From Hellea sp. (GTDB lineage Bacteria; Pseudomonadota; Alphaproteobacteria; Caulobacterales; Maricaulaceae): a DNA stretch of 50,982 bases. The position numbers were made by a program, and so were the translations under genes. Below are positions 8,069 to 17,267 of this stretch, piece after piece (the first letter of the stretch is position 1; each line of letters opens with the position of its first letter). The DNA lies in the NCBI GenBank assembly GCA_029250925.1, contig JAQXEH010000009.1, forward strand, positions 1-50,982, in the 5' to 3' direction. The notes below the pieces were generated by a model. That model saw only the letters and a list, made by a program, of their open reading frames with translations. It did no database searches and had not been told where the DNA came from.

Positions 8069-8097
8069 AAGCCCTTAAGTTTTGATTGGACGGGCTT
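8069..8097 (+). promoter_or_regulatory. Hairpin directly upstream of the pyrG start codon
   Basis: AAGCCC (8069-8074) and GGGCTT (8092-8097) form a perfect six-base stem with a 17-base loop, ending one base before the pyrG ATG at 8099. No purine-rich Shine-Dalgarno is visible otherwise. The stem could limit ribosome access, but it is short and may be chance. Confidence 0.3.
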
Positions 8098-8098
8098 C

Positions 8099-9739
8099 AT
8101 GGTTAGTAATACTCCAAGATATATTTTCATAACAGGTGGTGTGGTCTCTTCATTGGGAAAGGGTTTGGCTTCTGCAGCATTGGGTGCTCTTTTGCAATCA
8201 AGAGGGTATAAAGTCAGATTAAGAAAGCTTGATCCCTATTTAAATGTGGATCCAGGGACTATGAGTCCTTACCAGCATGGTGAGGTTTATGTAACTGATG
8301 ATGGCGCAGAGTCTGATCTTGATTTAGGTCACTATGAGAGGTTTACCGGTGTTTCAGCCACTCAATCCGACAATATTACTACCGGTCGTATCTACTCAAA
8401 TATTATTAGCAAGGAAAGAAAAGGGGAGTATTTAGGGGCAACGGTACAGGTAATACCGCATGTTACTAATGAAATAAAAGAGTTTATTACATCTGACGCT
8501 GGCAATGTTGACTTTGTGCTATGTGAGGTTGGCGGTACTGTAGGTGATATTGAAGGTTTACCATTTTTTGAAGCTTTACGCCAACTAAGACAGGAGCTAC
8601 CTATTAACCAAAGCTGCCATATGCATGTAACTTTGATGCCATTTATCGCAGCAGCTGGTGAAATGAAAACAAAACCCACTCAACATAGTGTAAAAGAACT
8701 ACGTTCAATAGGAATTCAGCCAGACATATTGCTTTGTAGAGCTGAGAGAGAAATTAGTGATAGTGACCGTAAAAAAATAAGTCGATTTTGCAATGTCAGA
8801 GAGAGTTCAGTAATTCAGGGTTTAGACGCTAGTTCAATCTATACCGTTCCTTTATCATATCATTATGAAGGACTTGATAGTGAAGTGCTTTCGCATTTTA
8901 ATATAAAAAATGCACCATCTGCGGATCTCTCCAAATGGCAAAAAATATCAGATACTCTCAAAAGCCCTGACGGAGAAGTAATCATAGCTGTTGTAGGTAA
9001 ATATACTGTATTACCGGATGCTTATAAGTCCATTACTGAGGCATTAGTTCATGGAGGTATAGCAAATAAAGTAAAAGTTAAAATAAAATGGCTTGAGGCT
9101 GAGGAGTTTGAAAATAATGACGATATCGAATTACTTAAATCTATTCACGGTATTCTTGTTCCAGGTGGATTTGGTCAAAGAGGTTCCGAGGGCAAAATAA
9201 AAGCAGCAAATTTGGCACGTACAATGCTCTTACCTTATTTTGGTATTTGTTTTGGAATGCAAATGGCAGTTATTGAGGCTGCACGGAATATGGCGGGTAT
9301 TGAGCATGCTAGTTCATCAGAATTTGATATGGAAGGAGAAAATATAGTAGGTTTGATGACTGAATGGTCTAAAGGGGGGGAGAAAATTCATCGCAACTTA
9401 GAAACTGATTTAGGCGGTACCATGCGATTAGGGCAGTATCCTGCAATATTGACTAAAGGTTCGGTTGTGGAGAGAGAGTATGGAAAATTAAAAATTTCTG
9501 AGCGTCACCGTCATAGGTATGAAGTAAACATAGATTATAAAGAAAGACTAGAGGCTGTTGGAATGTTATTTTCTGGCATTTCACCCGATGGGCTTTTACC
9601 TGAGATAGTGGAAATACCTAATCATCCATGGTTTGTTGGAGTTCAGTATCACCCAGAATTAAAATCCCGGCCTTTTGAGCCACATCCATTATTTTCTGGT
9701 TTCATAAAAGCTGCATTGATGCAGAGTAGATTGGTTTAA
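8099..9739 (+). CDS. pyrG: CTP synthase
   Basis: Makes CTP from UTP, ATP and glutamine, the last step of pyrimidine nucleotide synthesis. The product is 546 residues from the ATG at 8099, starting [22 protein letters not shown], which matches the family's N-terminus. An upstream in-frame TTG at 8063 would add 12 atypical residues. The synthetase domain contains [20 protein letters not shown] and [11 protein letters not shown]. The C-terminal glutaminase domain has the nucleophile Cys in FGICFGMQ (about 384) and its His/Glu partners in [12 protein letters not shown]. It follows secG and is followed within five bases by a lipoprotein gene. A hairpin lies just before its start codon. Confidence 0.97.
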   Translation: MVSNTPRYIFITGGVVSSLGKGLASAALGALLQSRGYKVRLRKLDPYLNVDPGTMSPYQHGEVYVTDDGAESDLDLGHYERFTGVSATQSDNITTGRIYSNIISKERKGEYLGATVQVIPHVTNEIKEFITSDAGNVDFVLCEVGGTVGDIEGLPFFEALRQLRQELPINQSCHMHVTLMPFIAAAGEMKTKPTQHSVKELRSIGIQPDILLCRAEREISDSDRKKISRFCNVRESSVIQGLDASSIYTVPLSYHYEGLDSEVLSHFNIKNAPSADLSKWQKISDTLKSPDGEVIIAVVGKYTVLPDAYKSITEALVHGGIANKVKVKIKWLEAEEFENNDDIELLKSIHGILVPGGFGQRGSEGKIKAANLARTMLLPYFGICFGMQMAVIEAARNMAGIEHASSSEFDMEGENIVGLMTEWSKGGEKIHRNLETDLGGTMRLGQYPAILTKGSVVEREYGKLKISERHRHRYEVNIDYKERLEAVGMLFSGISPDGLLPEIVEIPNHPWFVGVQYHPELKSRPFEPHPLFSGFIKAALMQSRLV

Positions 9740-9744
9740 ATTAG

Positions 9745-10347
9745 ATGTTACTAAGATTTTTAAAAATTAGTTTTATGGCTTTGTGTTGTTTCAGTTTCTC
9801 AATGACATCATGTCAATCAAAGCCCCCTTCATCGTGGAACTTATTAGGTGATGAATCAAAGATTAATTATGTGTCTATTAAAAATAATAATTTACTGGAA
9901 AATAATATTTTTGAAATTCTTGAAGGGTCAGTTAATCTAGATGGGAGTGCTGAGTTTTTAATAAATCTTAATTCAGTAAATACTAATAATGATATCCGCG
10001 ATGAGCGTTTGCGGAATATCTTATTTAAAACTGAAACATATCCAATTGCTAAGGTTACTTCACTTATTAACCTATCTGATTATGAGAACCTATCTGTTGG
10101 ATCAAGTATCATAAAGAATTTTAATTTTAAGATTACTTTTCATGGTCTTACTGGAAGTTTTGAAGCTGAGATGGAGATTTTTAGGCTTGGCATGAACAAG
10201 GTGTTAGTTAAAAATATTGAGCCTGTAATTGTCGATGGTGGTGACTATGGCCTGCATACTGAATTTAAACAATTACAGCAATTGGCAGGTTTAGATAGTA
10301 TTGTACCTGTTGTTCCAGTTACTGTATCCCTTTTATTTGAAAGGTAG
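9745..10347 (+). CDS. YceI-like lipoprotein
   Basis: A 200-residue predicted lipoprotein. The signal peptide (about 1-22) ends in a lipobox, MTSC, with Cys23 as the lipidated residue. The rest resembles the YceI lipid-binding beta-barrel fold: SSWNLLGDESKINYVSIKN at the start, a middle RDERLRNILFKTETYPIAKV matching the family's 'R(D)xxLxxxxFFdvexyP' block, and late GLHTEFKQLQQLAG. YceI proteins bind isoprenoid-like lipids, and some act in stress responses; the ligand here is unknown. The gene starts five bases after pyrG and probably shares its transcript. It ends ten bases before the convergent erpA. Confidence 0.75.
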   Translation: MLLRFLKISFMALCCFSFSMTSCQSKPPSSWNLLGDESKINYVSIKNNNLLENNIFEILEGSVNLDGSAEFLINLNSVNTNNDIRDERLRNILFKTETYPIAKVTSLINLSDYENLSVGSSIIKNFNFKITFHGLTGSFEAEMEIFRLGMNKVLVKNIEPVIVDGGDYGLHTEFKQLQQLAGLDSIVPVVPVTVSLLFER

Positions 10348-10357
10348 TGTGATTAAA

Positions 10358-10696
10358 TTATACGCTGAAGCTAGTGCCGCAACCACAGCCAGCTGTTGCA
10401 TTTGGGTTATTTATTTTGAAGGAAGATCCTATTAGCTCATTAGTAAAATCTATTGTGGCACCCAACAAAAATTCCAGACTTATGCTATCAATCAAAACTT
10501 TAGCTCCATTTTTTTCGACAATTAAATCGTCTTTATCAGCTATATCTGAGAAATCATATTTGTATTGAAAGCCAGAGCACCCACCACCGTGTACAGATAT
10601 TCTTAAGAATTTATCAAAACCTTGTTTTTTCATAATTATAGAAATTTGTTTTGCAGCATTTTCTGTTAATGAAACTAATGTGGTGTTATCTGACAT
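10358..10696 (-). CDS. erpA: Iron-sulfur cluster insertion protein ErpA (A-type carrier)
   Basis: A 112-residue A-type Fe-S carrier. The three cluster-binding cysteines are present: Cys40 in HGGGCSGFQYKY, and Cys104 and Cys106 in the C-terminal GCGCGTSFSV. It delivers Fe-S clusters to apoproteins in the cytosol. Choosing ErpA over IscA rests on overall sequence feel and on the position next to dgt, where ErpA is common in alphaproteobacteria. It is divergent from dgt and convergent with the YceI-like gene. Confidence 0.88.
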   Translation of the reverse strand: MSDNTTLVSLTENAAKQISIIMKKQGFDKFLRISVHGGGCSGFQYKYDFSDIADKDDLIVEKNGAKVLIDSISLEFLLGATIDFTNELIGSSFKINNPNATAGCGCGTSFSV

Positions 10697-10740
10697 ATTG
10701 ACTATATAAAGTAATGAATCACAAATTTAAAGGCCTAGAT

Positions 10741-11931
10741 ATGAGTAAATTTTCAGCTTATCGTCAGCGCGCTGTATATGCTGTCGACCCTGAAAACTGC
10801 AGAGGAAGGCGTATTCCACAAAAAGTCACATCAGAAAGAAGTCCTTTCCAGCGTGATAAGGATAGAATAATCCATAGTTCTGCTTTTCGTAGATTGAAAG
10901 GCAAAACCCAAGTATTTGTTGCTCATGAGGGTGATTACTATCGTACTCGCTTAACTCACAGTTTAGAAGTATCTCAAATAGCAAGGTCTATTTCGAGAGT
11001 TCTTGGCCTTGATGAAGATTTATCTGAGTGCTTAGCTCTTGCTCATGATTTAGGTCATCCCCCTTTTGGTCATTCGGGTGAAGATGCTCTATCCTCGGGG
11101 ATGATGAATTATGGTGGTTTTGACCATAACGCTAACACATTGCGTATAGTTGAACACATTGAAGGTAGATATGCTGAATTTGATGGTTTAAATTTAACAT
11201 GGGAGACATTGGAGGGAATTGCGAAGCATAATGGACCTTTAATAAAAGATAAATCTGACACTAAAACATTACCGTGGGCACTAGTTTCACTTAAAGGGTG
11301 GCAACGTCTTGATTTGCATACTTTTGCTAGTGCGGAAGCACAAGTGGCTGCTATTGCCGATGATATTGCATATAATAACCACGATATAGATGATGGTTTG
11401 AGAGCTGGTTTGTTTTCCATAAAAGAAATATCTGAGGTTCCTATCGTTGGTGAAACATTTACTAAATTGAAAAAGAAATATCCGCTTATTTCTGAAAACC
11501 GTCTTATTCACGAGGTTGTGAGAGATATGATCGGATTTATGGTCAAAGATGTACTAGCCGAAACTCGTTTAAGACTTAATGAGTCGAAACCAAATAGTTC
11601 TGATGAAATAAGACATCTTGGATATTCTATTTGTGATTTTTCAGAAAGTTTCCGCGAAAAAGAAGCACCATTGCGAAAGTTTTTATATGAAAATATGTAC
11701 CGGCATTTTCGAGTTAATAGGACTATGGGTCAAGCGCGTCGTATAGTTAAAGACTTATTTGAACTTTTTTTATCGGACCCCTCTTTGTTGCCAACTGAGT
11801 TACAGAAAAAAACTTCTGATCCAAATTCAGAGGTAACAGCAAGGGTTGTATGTGATTATATCGCCGGAATGACAGATAACTATGCTATAAATGAACATAA
11901 ACAACTTTATTCTACTTCTGGTTATATTTAA
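10741..11931 (+). CDS. dgt: Deoxyguanosinetriphosphate triphosphohydrolase-like protein
   Basis: An HD-domain dNTPase of 396 residues from the ATG at 10741, which has an AAAGG Shine-Dalgarno seven bases upstream. An ATG at 10714 would add nine residues without such a signal. Metal ligands are visible: His73 in RTRLTHSLE, His102-Asp103 in AHDLGHPPFGH, and a late Asp in ADDIAYNNHD. The block SPFQRDKDRIIHSSAFRRLKGKTQVF is diagnostic. It hydrolyses dGTP or other dNTPs to the nucleoside and tripolyphosphate and helps balance dNTP pools. In many alphaproteobacteria argS follows dgt; here the next gene is the SPOR protein, so argS has moved. Confidence 0.93.
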   Translation: MSKFSAYRQRAVYAVDPENCRGRRIPQKVTSERSPFQRDKDRIIHSSAFRRLKGKTQVFVAHEGDYYRTRLTHSLEVSQIARSISRVLGLDEDLSECLALAHDLGHPPFGHSGEDALSSGMMNYGGFDHNANTLRIVEHIEGRYAEFDGLNLTWETLEGIAKHNGPLIKDKSDTKTLPWALVSLKGWQRLDLHTFASAEAQVAAIADDIAYNNHDIDDGLRAGLFSIKEISEVPIVGETFTKLKKKYPLISENRLIHEVVRDMIGFMVKDVLAETRLRLNESKPNSSDEIRHLGYSICDFSESFREKEAPLRKFLYENMYRHFRVNRTMGQARRIVKDLFELFLSDPSLLPTELQKKTSDPNSEVTARVVCDYIAGMTDNYAINEHKQLYSTSGYI

Positions 11932-12026
11932 TTTAAATTTGGAATGCATAATAGTTTAAATTCAATATATTAGAATTTGCGAATCAATGATTAATCTAGA
12001 TCTTGAGTTTTCAGATCTAATCATCC

Positions 12027-12743
12027 ATGGATAGAAACTTTATGTTTTCTACAAACAAAAAAAATCAAAATACTTTGTCTTCTTTCGATGTTAGAGAAAG
12101 TACTGGACCGATAGGACTGTTGAAGTTGTTGATAGCAATAAGTCTATTAATCGCGGTTTTTATTCTTTGTTTGAAAGTTTACCAGGGCGGTGTAAGAGAC
12201 AGGTCAGAACCGCCGACTATAGTCGGCGATAAAACTCCATTTAAAGTTACACTCGAGGAACAAGGTGGCGTCGAAACCCCAGACCAAGACAAAACTATTT
12301 ATTCGGTAATGGATAATACCATGCCTGAAGTCACTGTTACTCCCAGAGAAGTCACGGAGAGTCCAATAGATTTCTCTGAAACAATTATTCAAAATGAGAT
12401 AAGTAAACCTAAAAAATTTAATCCCGTGAGCTCTCCTAGTAATATAAAGACATCTGGGCCTGGATATATTAAAACTGCTCCAAATATTGAAAGTGACTTT
12501 GTAATACAATTAGCGTCTGTTCGTAGCAATGAAGCGGCAAAATCTACTTGGGAGGATGTTAAAGTCAAATATAAAAATTTAATAAAATCAGAACTCTATC
12601 ACGATATCAAGACTGTTGATTTAGGAAATAAAGGGATATATTATCGCCTTAGGGTCGCTGGCTTTAAAAATAAAGAAATGGCAAAAACTTTTTGTGACAA
12701 ACTCAAGGACCTAAATCAAGCTTGCTTTGTGACACGGAAATAA
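12027..12743 (+). CDS. SPOR-domain membrane protein
   Basis: A 238-residue protein with a short cytosolic N-terminus, one membrane helix (about 32-50, LLKLLIAISLLIAVFILCL), a Pro/Thr/Ser-rich periplasmic linker and a C-terminal SPOR domain (about 160-238: DFVIQLASVRSNEAAKSTW ... GIYYRLRVAGFKNKEMAKTFC). SPOR domains bind denuded peptidoglycan glycans at the division septum. The gene sits directly before nagZ, the standard alphaproteobacterial position, consistent with a cell-wall role. The start is not certain: an ATG at 12042 is also possible, and neither has a clear Shine-Dalgarno. A hairpin built on two AGATCT sites (11998-12003 and 12013-12018) lies just upstream. Confidence 0.85.
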   Translation: MDRNFMFSTNKKNQNTLSSFDVRESTGPIGLLKLLIAISLLIAVFILCLKVYQGGVRDRSEPPTIVGDKTPFKVTLEEQGGVETPDQDKTIYSVMDNTMPEVTVTPREVTESPIDFSETIIQNEISKPKKFNPVSSPSNIKTSGPGYIKTAPNIESDFVIQLASVRSNEAAKSTWEDVKVKYKNLIKSELYHDIKTVDLGNKGIYYRLRVAGFKNKEMAKTFCDKLKDLNQACFVTRK

Positions 12744-12744
12744 T

Positions 12745-13779
12745 GTGCATAAACTTTCCGTAATTTTTGGTTTATCTGGTTTAAATCTCACTCAAAAAGA
12801 AAAATATTTTTTTAAGGAAGTTAACCCTTGGGCTTTTATTCTCTTTAAGAGAAATGTGTTAAATAAAAAACAGCTTTATAGGTTAACATCCGATTTACGT
12901 GAGACACTAGGTAGGAATTGTTTAATTTTTGTTGATCAAGAGGGGGGGCGTGTTCAACGTTTGAGTAGTCCTAATTGGCAAGTGTATCCCTCGGGCTCGT
13001 TTTACAATGACCTTTACTCAGTAGATAAAGCAATGGCTTTAAGGTCAGCTTACTTAGCTTACAGAATGATAGCCGATGATTTACGAGAATGCGGAATAAC
13101 AGCAAACTGTGCCCCAGTTTTGGATATTCCAGTTGAGGATGCAGACCCTATTATATCTGATAGAGCTTATGGAAAAAATCCATCGCAGGTTATTGATATA
13201 GCAAATGCTGTTATGTCTGGTTTGATGTCTGGTGGTGTTGTTCCTGTTATTAAACATATACCTGGCCATGGTAGAGCTAGAGTTGATAGCCACAAAGAGT
13301 TACCTGTAATACCTACGAAATTACAAACTCTTAGGAATTCAGATTTCTTACCTTTTAAAGCCCTTAAAGAGGCTCCCATGGCTATGACAGCTCATGCTGT
13401 TTACGAATGCAGTTCGAAATCACCTTTAACTGTTTCTAGGAAGTCTTTTGATACCCTTATTAGAGAAGAGATAGGATACAAGGGTCTTGTTATGAGTGAT
13501 GATCTTGACATGAAAGCTTTGAGCGGAGATTTAATTGGTAGAACGCGAGCGAGTTTAAATGCAGGCTGTGACATCGCGTTGCAATGTTCAGGAAATCTTG
13601 ATTCTATGAATAAAGTAGCAAAAGGAGCCAAAAATTTAGATGGTATTAGCCTGAATAGAGCAACTATTGCAGAATACTGCAGTGATATTTTTGATTGCAT
13701 TGACCGAGAAGGGTTTAAAAATGAACTAAACTCTTTAACTGCATTCCACCATAAATATTTTGAAATGAACAGAGATTAG
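12745..13779 (+). CDS. nagZ: Beta-N-acetylhexosaminidase NagZ
   Basis: A 344-residue family-3 glycoside hydrolase that removes GlcNAc from muropeptides during cytosolic cell-wall recycling. The GH3 block KHIPGHGRARVDSHKELPV (about 171-189) contains the catalytic His loop. The nucleophile Asp is in VMSDDLDMKAL, and VDQEGGRVQRL is an early substrate-binding block. The start is GTG at 12745, one base after the SPOR stop; the overlapping ATG (12743) is out of frame. It ends three bases before scpA, so SPOR-nagZ-scpA-scpB look like one operon. Confidence 0.95.
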   Translation: MHKLSVIFGLSGLNLTQKEKYFFKEVNPWAFILFKRNVLNKKQLYRLTSDLRETLGRNCLIFVDQEGGRVQRLSSPNWQVYPSGSFYNDLYSVDKAMALRSAYLAYRMIADDLRECGITANCAPVLDIPVEDADPIISDRAYGKNPSQVIDIANAVMSGLMSGGVVPVIKHIPGHGRARVDSHKELPVIPTKLQTLRNSDFLPFKALKEAPMAMTAHAVYECSSKSPLTVSRKSFDTLIREEIGYKGLVMSDDLDMKALSGDLIGRTRASLNAGCDIALQCSGNLDSMNKVAKGAKNLDGISLNRATIAEYCSDIFDCIDREGFKNELNSLTAFHHKYFEMNRD

Positions 13780-13782
13780 ATC

Positions 13783-14592
13783 ATGAGCGAAGTATTTCAA
13801 GAGGATTTTGATTTTAAAGCTGCCAATGATGCTGCTGATGATGGTCAGGCCCTATTAGTTGATATTGATGGGTATGAAGGACCTTTGCACCTTTTACTCG
13901 ATCTAGCGCGCAAGCAAAAAGTTGATATTACAAACATTTCAATATTAGAATTAGCAGATCAATATATACATTTCATAAAAACTGCGGATGAATTAAGAAT
14001 TGAGCTTGCAGCTGATTATTTAGTCATGGCATCTTGGCTCGCGTATTTGAAATCCCGCTTGATTATTCCAAAAGAAACTGAAGGTGAGGTTCTTGAAGAG
14101 GAGGACAGTATGGCACTTCATTTAGCTTTCAGGCTCGAGAGGTTAGACGCTATGAGGGTAGCAGCTAATGGTTTGTTGGCTTTGCCTCAAGTTGGACAAC
14201 AAGTTTTTAAACGTGGAATGCCTGAGGGACTTCGTTCGCGTAAAACGCATTTATGGGAGGCTGAAATTTTTGATATGTTAAGTGCTTATGGGGTATCAAG
14301 ATCAAGATCAGTAATGCAGCATCACAAAATTGAAAAACCAATGATATTCTCTCTTTCAGGGGCAAGAAAAAGATTAAAAAAAGCTATAATGTCTATTTCT
14401 TCTAATTTAAAAGTATGGACTGAATTCTCTAGCTTGTTACCTCAAACTAATGACCTTGAAAAAGGTATTCCAATCGAGTCCGTTAAAGCCAGTACATTGT
14501 TAGCAAGTCTTGAGCTATCTAAAGAGGGTGACATACAAATACGACAAGACAAACCTTTTAGTCCGATTTATATACGAAATAACAAACAATAA
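13783..14592 (+). CDS. scpA: Segregation and condensation protein A
   Basis: The kleisin subunit of the SMC-ScpAB condensin complex, which compacts and segregates chromosomes. The 269-residue product begins with the family's SMC-binding region DIDGYEGPLHLLLDLARKQK (about 27-46), then DITNISILELADQYI and LAADYLVMASWLAYLKSRLI. The C-terminal winged-helix part is less conserved. The GPLxLLLxL motif and position before scpB make this firm. Spacing to nagZ is three bases and to scpB 17 bases. Confidence 0.95.
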   Translation: MSEVFQEDFDFKAANDAADDGQALLVDIDGYEGPLHLLLDLARKQKVDITNISILELADQYIHFIKTADELRIELAADYLVMASWLAYLKSRLIIPKETEGEVLEEEDSMALHLAFRLERLDAMRVAANGLLALPQVGQQVFKRGMPEGLRSRKTHLWEAEIFDMLSAYGVSRSRSVMQHHKIEKPMIFSLSGARKRLKKAIMSISSNLKVWTEFSSLLPQTNDLEKGIPIESVKASTLLASLELSKEGDIQIRQDKPFSPIYIRNNKQ

Positions 14593-14609
14593 TATTTAGA
14601 AAGTAAATC

Positions 14610-15341
14610 ATGAAGAAAGACCGCGTTAAGATTGCATCGGAAGGCATAAACAACTCTGTTTCTATTCTGAAAGCTAGGTTATTCTCAGAACCAAACGTAG
14701 CTATGGATAATAATTTAAGGTTGCTTGAAGCATTATTGTTTGCTGCTGTTGAGCCCATTGATACGCAAACATTACGCGACCGTCTGCACTCCGATGTTGA
14801 TGTTAGTGCTTTATTGGCCCAATTGCAGAAAGAATATGAGGGTAGAGGTATAAATTTGGTTCGTGTGGCCGACGGATGGCGGTTCCAAACTTCAATTGAT
14901 TTGCAGTCTAATCTAGTTGACTTGAAAGAGATGCCAAAAAAGCTTTCAAAAGCTGCATTGGAAACACTAGCTATTATTGCTTACCATCAACCTGTCACTC
15001 GCGCGGAAATTGAAGAGGTCAGAGGAGTGGCTGTTTCTAAGGGTACTGTTGATGTGTTAATGGAGCTAAAATGGGTTAGATTAAGGGGTAGAAGGCGAAC
15101 GCCTGGGCGCCCTGTTACTTACGGTACTACGGATGGATTTTTGGCTCATTTTAATTTGGAAGAAATATCTGATCTACCAGGCCGTGAAGATTTACGCGCG
15201 GCTGGATTGCTTGACCCAAGATTACCCAAAGACTTTGAAATTCCAGAGCCTATGATGACCGATGATGTTAATTTAGATGATGAGGATTTAGTCTCTGAGG
15301 ATGAAAATCAATTTTTTGAAGACTTTTTATCTGAATCTTGA
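14610..15341 (+). CDS. scpB: Segregation and condensation protein B
   Basis: The kite subunit that bridges ScpA in SMC condensin. The 243-residue product has tandem winged helices: RLLEALLFAAVEPIDTQTLRD (about 34-54), and LSKAALETLAIIAYHQPVTRAEIEEVRGV followed by LRGRRRTPGRPVTYGTTDGFL. The N-terminal 30 residues are an extension; an ATG at 14703 (MDNNLRLLE) could be the true start. The C-terminal tail is strongly acidic (DDVNLDDEDLVSEDENQFFED), as is frequent in the family. It is followed by tatA after a 96-bp gap. Confidence 0.93.
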   Translation: MKKDRVKIASEGINNSVSILKARLFSEPNVAMDNNLRLLEALLFAAVEPIDTQTLRDRLHSDVDVSALLAQLQKEYEGRGINLVRVADGWRFQTSIDLQSNLVDLKEMPKKLSKAALETLAIIAYHQPVTRAEIEEVRGVAVSKGTVDVLMELKWVRLRGRRRTPGRPVTYGTTDGFLAHFNLEEISDLPGREDLRAAGLLDPRLPKDFEIPEPMMTDDVNLDDEDLVSEDENQFFEDFLSES

Positions 15342-15437
15342 CGACTATGTAGTCTATTATTTAATTTGTTAAATAATGCGGCCTTGCATGGAATGAAGAG
15401 GGGGGCTAAAAGAGGGTAAATAAAGAAAGATGAGAAT

Positions 15438-15638
15438 ATGGCTATAGGACCTTTACAAATAATAATAATACTTGTCATCGCATTATTAGTTTTTGGTGGT
15501 AGGGGAAAAATTTCTTCAATTATGGGTGATTTTGGAAAAGGCATTACATCTTTTAAGAAAGGCTTGAAAGATGGGGTTGATGACCAATCTAACTCCTCAG
15601 AAGAAGCTTTGGATGTGACGCCTAAAAAAGATAAGTAA
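15438..15638 (+). CDS. tatA: Sec-independent protein translocase protein TatA
   Basis: A 66-residue TatA with an N-terminal membrane helix ([16 protein letters not shown]), the FG hinge, then an amphipathic helix ([23 protein letters not shown]) and an acidic tail. TatA oligomers form the pore of the twin-arginine translocase, which exports folded proteins. It heads tatABC with 18 bases before tatB. An AAGAAAGATGAG stretch upstream of the ATG supplies a weak Shine-Dalgarno. Confidence 0.95.
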   Translation: MAIGPLQIIIILVIALLVFGGRGKISSIMGDFGKGITSFKKGLKDGVDDQSNSSEEALDVTPKKDK

Positions 15639-15656
15639 AACATTTATAGGATACTT

Positions 15657-15992
15657 GTGACTCCTCAATTTGGCTTTTCGGAAATATTAGTATTGGCTTT
15701 ATTAGCAATAATAGTAGTGGGTCCGAAAGACTTACCAGTACTTATGAGAAATATCGGTAAATTTTTTTCGTCTTTGCAGTCTTTAGGTAATGAATTCAAG
15801 TCTGCTTTTGCGGAAATGGATGCTAGCAATGAGATATCAGAAATACAAAAAGAAATTAGTAGCTTAAAGGATATTGGTAATTACGAAAATCTTTTAGATA
15901 GTGATATTAAGGGGGAGTTATTAAGTTTGGAAACAGAATTAAGGGAAGAGATTTCACCAAGCGTTAAAAAAAATGATGATTCTGTTCCATGA
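15657..15992 (+). CDS. tatB: Sec-independent protein translocase protein TatB
   Basis: A 111-residue TatB starting at GTG 15657. It begins MTPQFGFSEILVLALLAIIV with the diagnostic VVGPKDLPVLMRNIGK hinge and amphipathic helix, followed by a charged coiled-coil tail. TatB with TatC recognises twin-arginine signal peptides. Its TGA overlaps the tatC ATG (ATGA at 15989-15992), implying translational coupling. Confidence 0.95.
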   Translation: MTPQFGFSEILVLALLAIIVVGPKDLPVLMRNIGKFFSSLQSLGNEFKSAFAEMDASNEISEIQKEISSLKDIGNYENLLDSDIKGELLSLETELREEISPSVKKNDDSVP

Positions 15993-16783
15993 AAAAAAAT
16001 AAGTTAACTAGTAAAATTGATGATACCAAAGCACCATTGATGGACCACTTAGTTGAATTAAGACAACGACTAATTAAGTGCATGCTGGCAATAGTAATTG
16101 GATGCGTTTTGTGTGCTCCATTTCTAAAAGAAATTATAGAGATTTTAATTTGGCCATTTGATGTAGCTATAGATAGGTATAACTTTTCTCTGATAGCTAG
16201 TGGTGCAGAAGGAATCAAACTTGATCTGATAGCAACGCACCCGATGGAGACCTTCTTTGTTAAATTGAAAATTGCTTTATTCGGAGGCATTGTTCTTTCA
16301 TTTCCTATATTAGCTTATCAATTCTATCGTTTTATTGCTCCTGGACTCTATAGAAATGAGCGTAAAGCTGTTTTGCCCTATCTAGTTATATCACCATTTT
16401 TATTTATCCTGGGTGCTTCGCTAGTTTTTTTTTATGTCTTTCCATTTGTTATGGAATTTGCATTAAATCAGCAGACCATAAGTGATAAAAATCAAATTGA
16501 TTTGTTAACTAAAATTAGTGATTATTTAAGGCTATCTACAACACTATTTCTTGCTTTTGGTTTTTCTTTTCAACTTCCTGTTATATTAAGTCTTCTTTCT
16601 CGTGCGGGCATAGTAACATCTGATGATCTTAAACGTTCGAGAAAGTACGCTGTTTTTCTTATAGCTGTGTTTGCAGCATTTGTTACTCCGCCGGACCCCA
16701 TTACTCAAATTGTTTTGGGAAGTGCTATATACTTACTTTATGAGTTATCTATTCTTTCAAGTAGTATTGTTGAAACCAAATAG
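15989..16783 (+). CDS. tatC: Sec-independent protein translocase protein TatC
   Basis: A 264-residue polytopic membrane protein, the signal-peptide receptor of the Tat system. Conserved features are the N-terminal MDHLVELRQRLIKCMLA, with the LxELRxRL motif, FFVKLKIALFGGIVLSFPILAYQFYRFIAPGLYRNER, and a late AFVTPPDPITQIVL. Six hydrophobic helices are visible. In many alphaproteobacteria serS follows; here yajC follows after 122 bp with a weak terminator-like hairpin between. Confidence 0.97.
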   Translation: MKKNKLTSKIDDTKAPLMDHLVELRQRLIKCMLAIVIGCVLCAPFLKEIIEILIWPFDVAIDRYNFSLIASGAEGIKLDLIATHPMETFFVKLKIALFGGIVLSFPILAYQFYRFIAPGLYRNERKAVLPYLVISPFLFILGASLVFFYVFPFVMEFALNQQTISDKNQIDLLTKISDYLRLSTTLFLAFGFSFQLPVILSLLSRAGIVTSDDLKRSRKYAVFLIAVFAAFVTPPDPITQIVLGSAIYLLYELSILSSSIVETK

Positions 16784-16787
16784 TAAC

Positions 16788-16816
16788 TTAATTGCTATGG
16801 GTACAATTAAATTTTG
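16788..16816 (+). terminator. Weak intrinsic terminator-like hairpin after tatC
   Basis: TTAATTG (16788-16794) and CAATTAA (16804-16810) form a perfect seven-base stem with a nine-base loop, followed by ATTTTG. It starts five bases after the tatC stop. The stem is AT-rich, so efficiency would be low. Confidence 0.4.
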
Positions 16817-16905
16817 ATGTATCTTTAAGTTGGCCATTGCATATGCTTATCAGGGTCTTATATAAGCCAAATAACTAGAATATAGATATTTATTAAGGGG
16901 GTACT

Positions 16906-17235
16906 ATGTTAAACGTAATTATGCAGGCTTCACCAGGCGGTGCAGGTGTCATTCAGAATTTTTTACCCATACTTTTAATAGGTATAATATTTTATTTTTT
17001 ATTAATTCGTCCACAGAATCAGAGGATGAAGGCTCATAAGAATATGTTATCTGAAATTTCAAGAGGTGATGTGATCGTTACTAATGGTGGATTAGTAGGC
17101 AAGGTTAAGAAGGTTACAGATGATGAATTAAATGTCGACTTTAATGGAACTGAAATAAAAGTTGTTCGCACCATGATTGCTGATGTCAGAAATAAGCCAG
17201 CTCCCGCAAATGATACAGGAAAAAAGAAGAAATAA
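16906..17235 (+). CDS. yajC: Preprotein translocase subunit YajC
   Basis: A 109-residue single-pass membrane protein with helix FLPILLIGIIFYFLLIRPQNQR (about 19-40) followed by the family block MLSEISRGDVIVTNGGLVGKV and a Lys-rich C-terminus. YajC joins SecDF in the holo-translocon that assists protein export and membrane insertion. A good AAGGGGG Shine-Dalgarno precedes the ATG. It heads yajC-secD-secF, with 32 bases to secD. Confidence 0.95.
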   Translation: MLNVIMQASPGGAGVIQNFLPILLIGIIFYFLLIRPQNQRMKAHKNMLSEISRGDVIVTNGGLVGKVKKVTDDELNVDFNGTEIKVVRTMIADVRNKPAPANDTGKKKK

Positions 17236-17267
17236 TTAATCTCAATAAATAGGCTTTTAATAGTACC

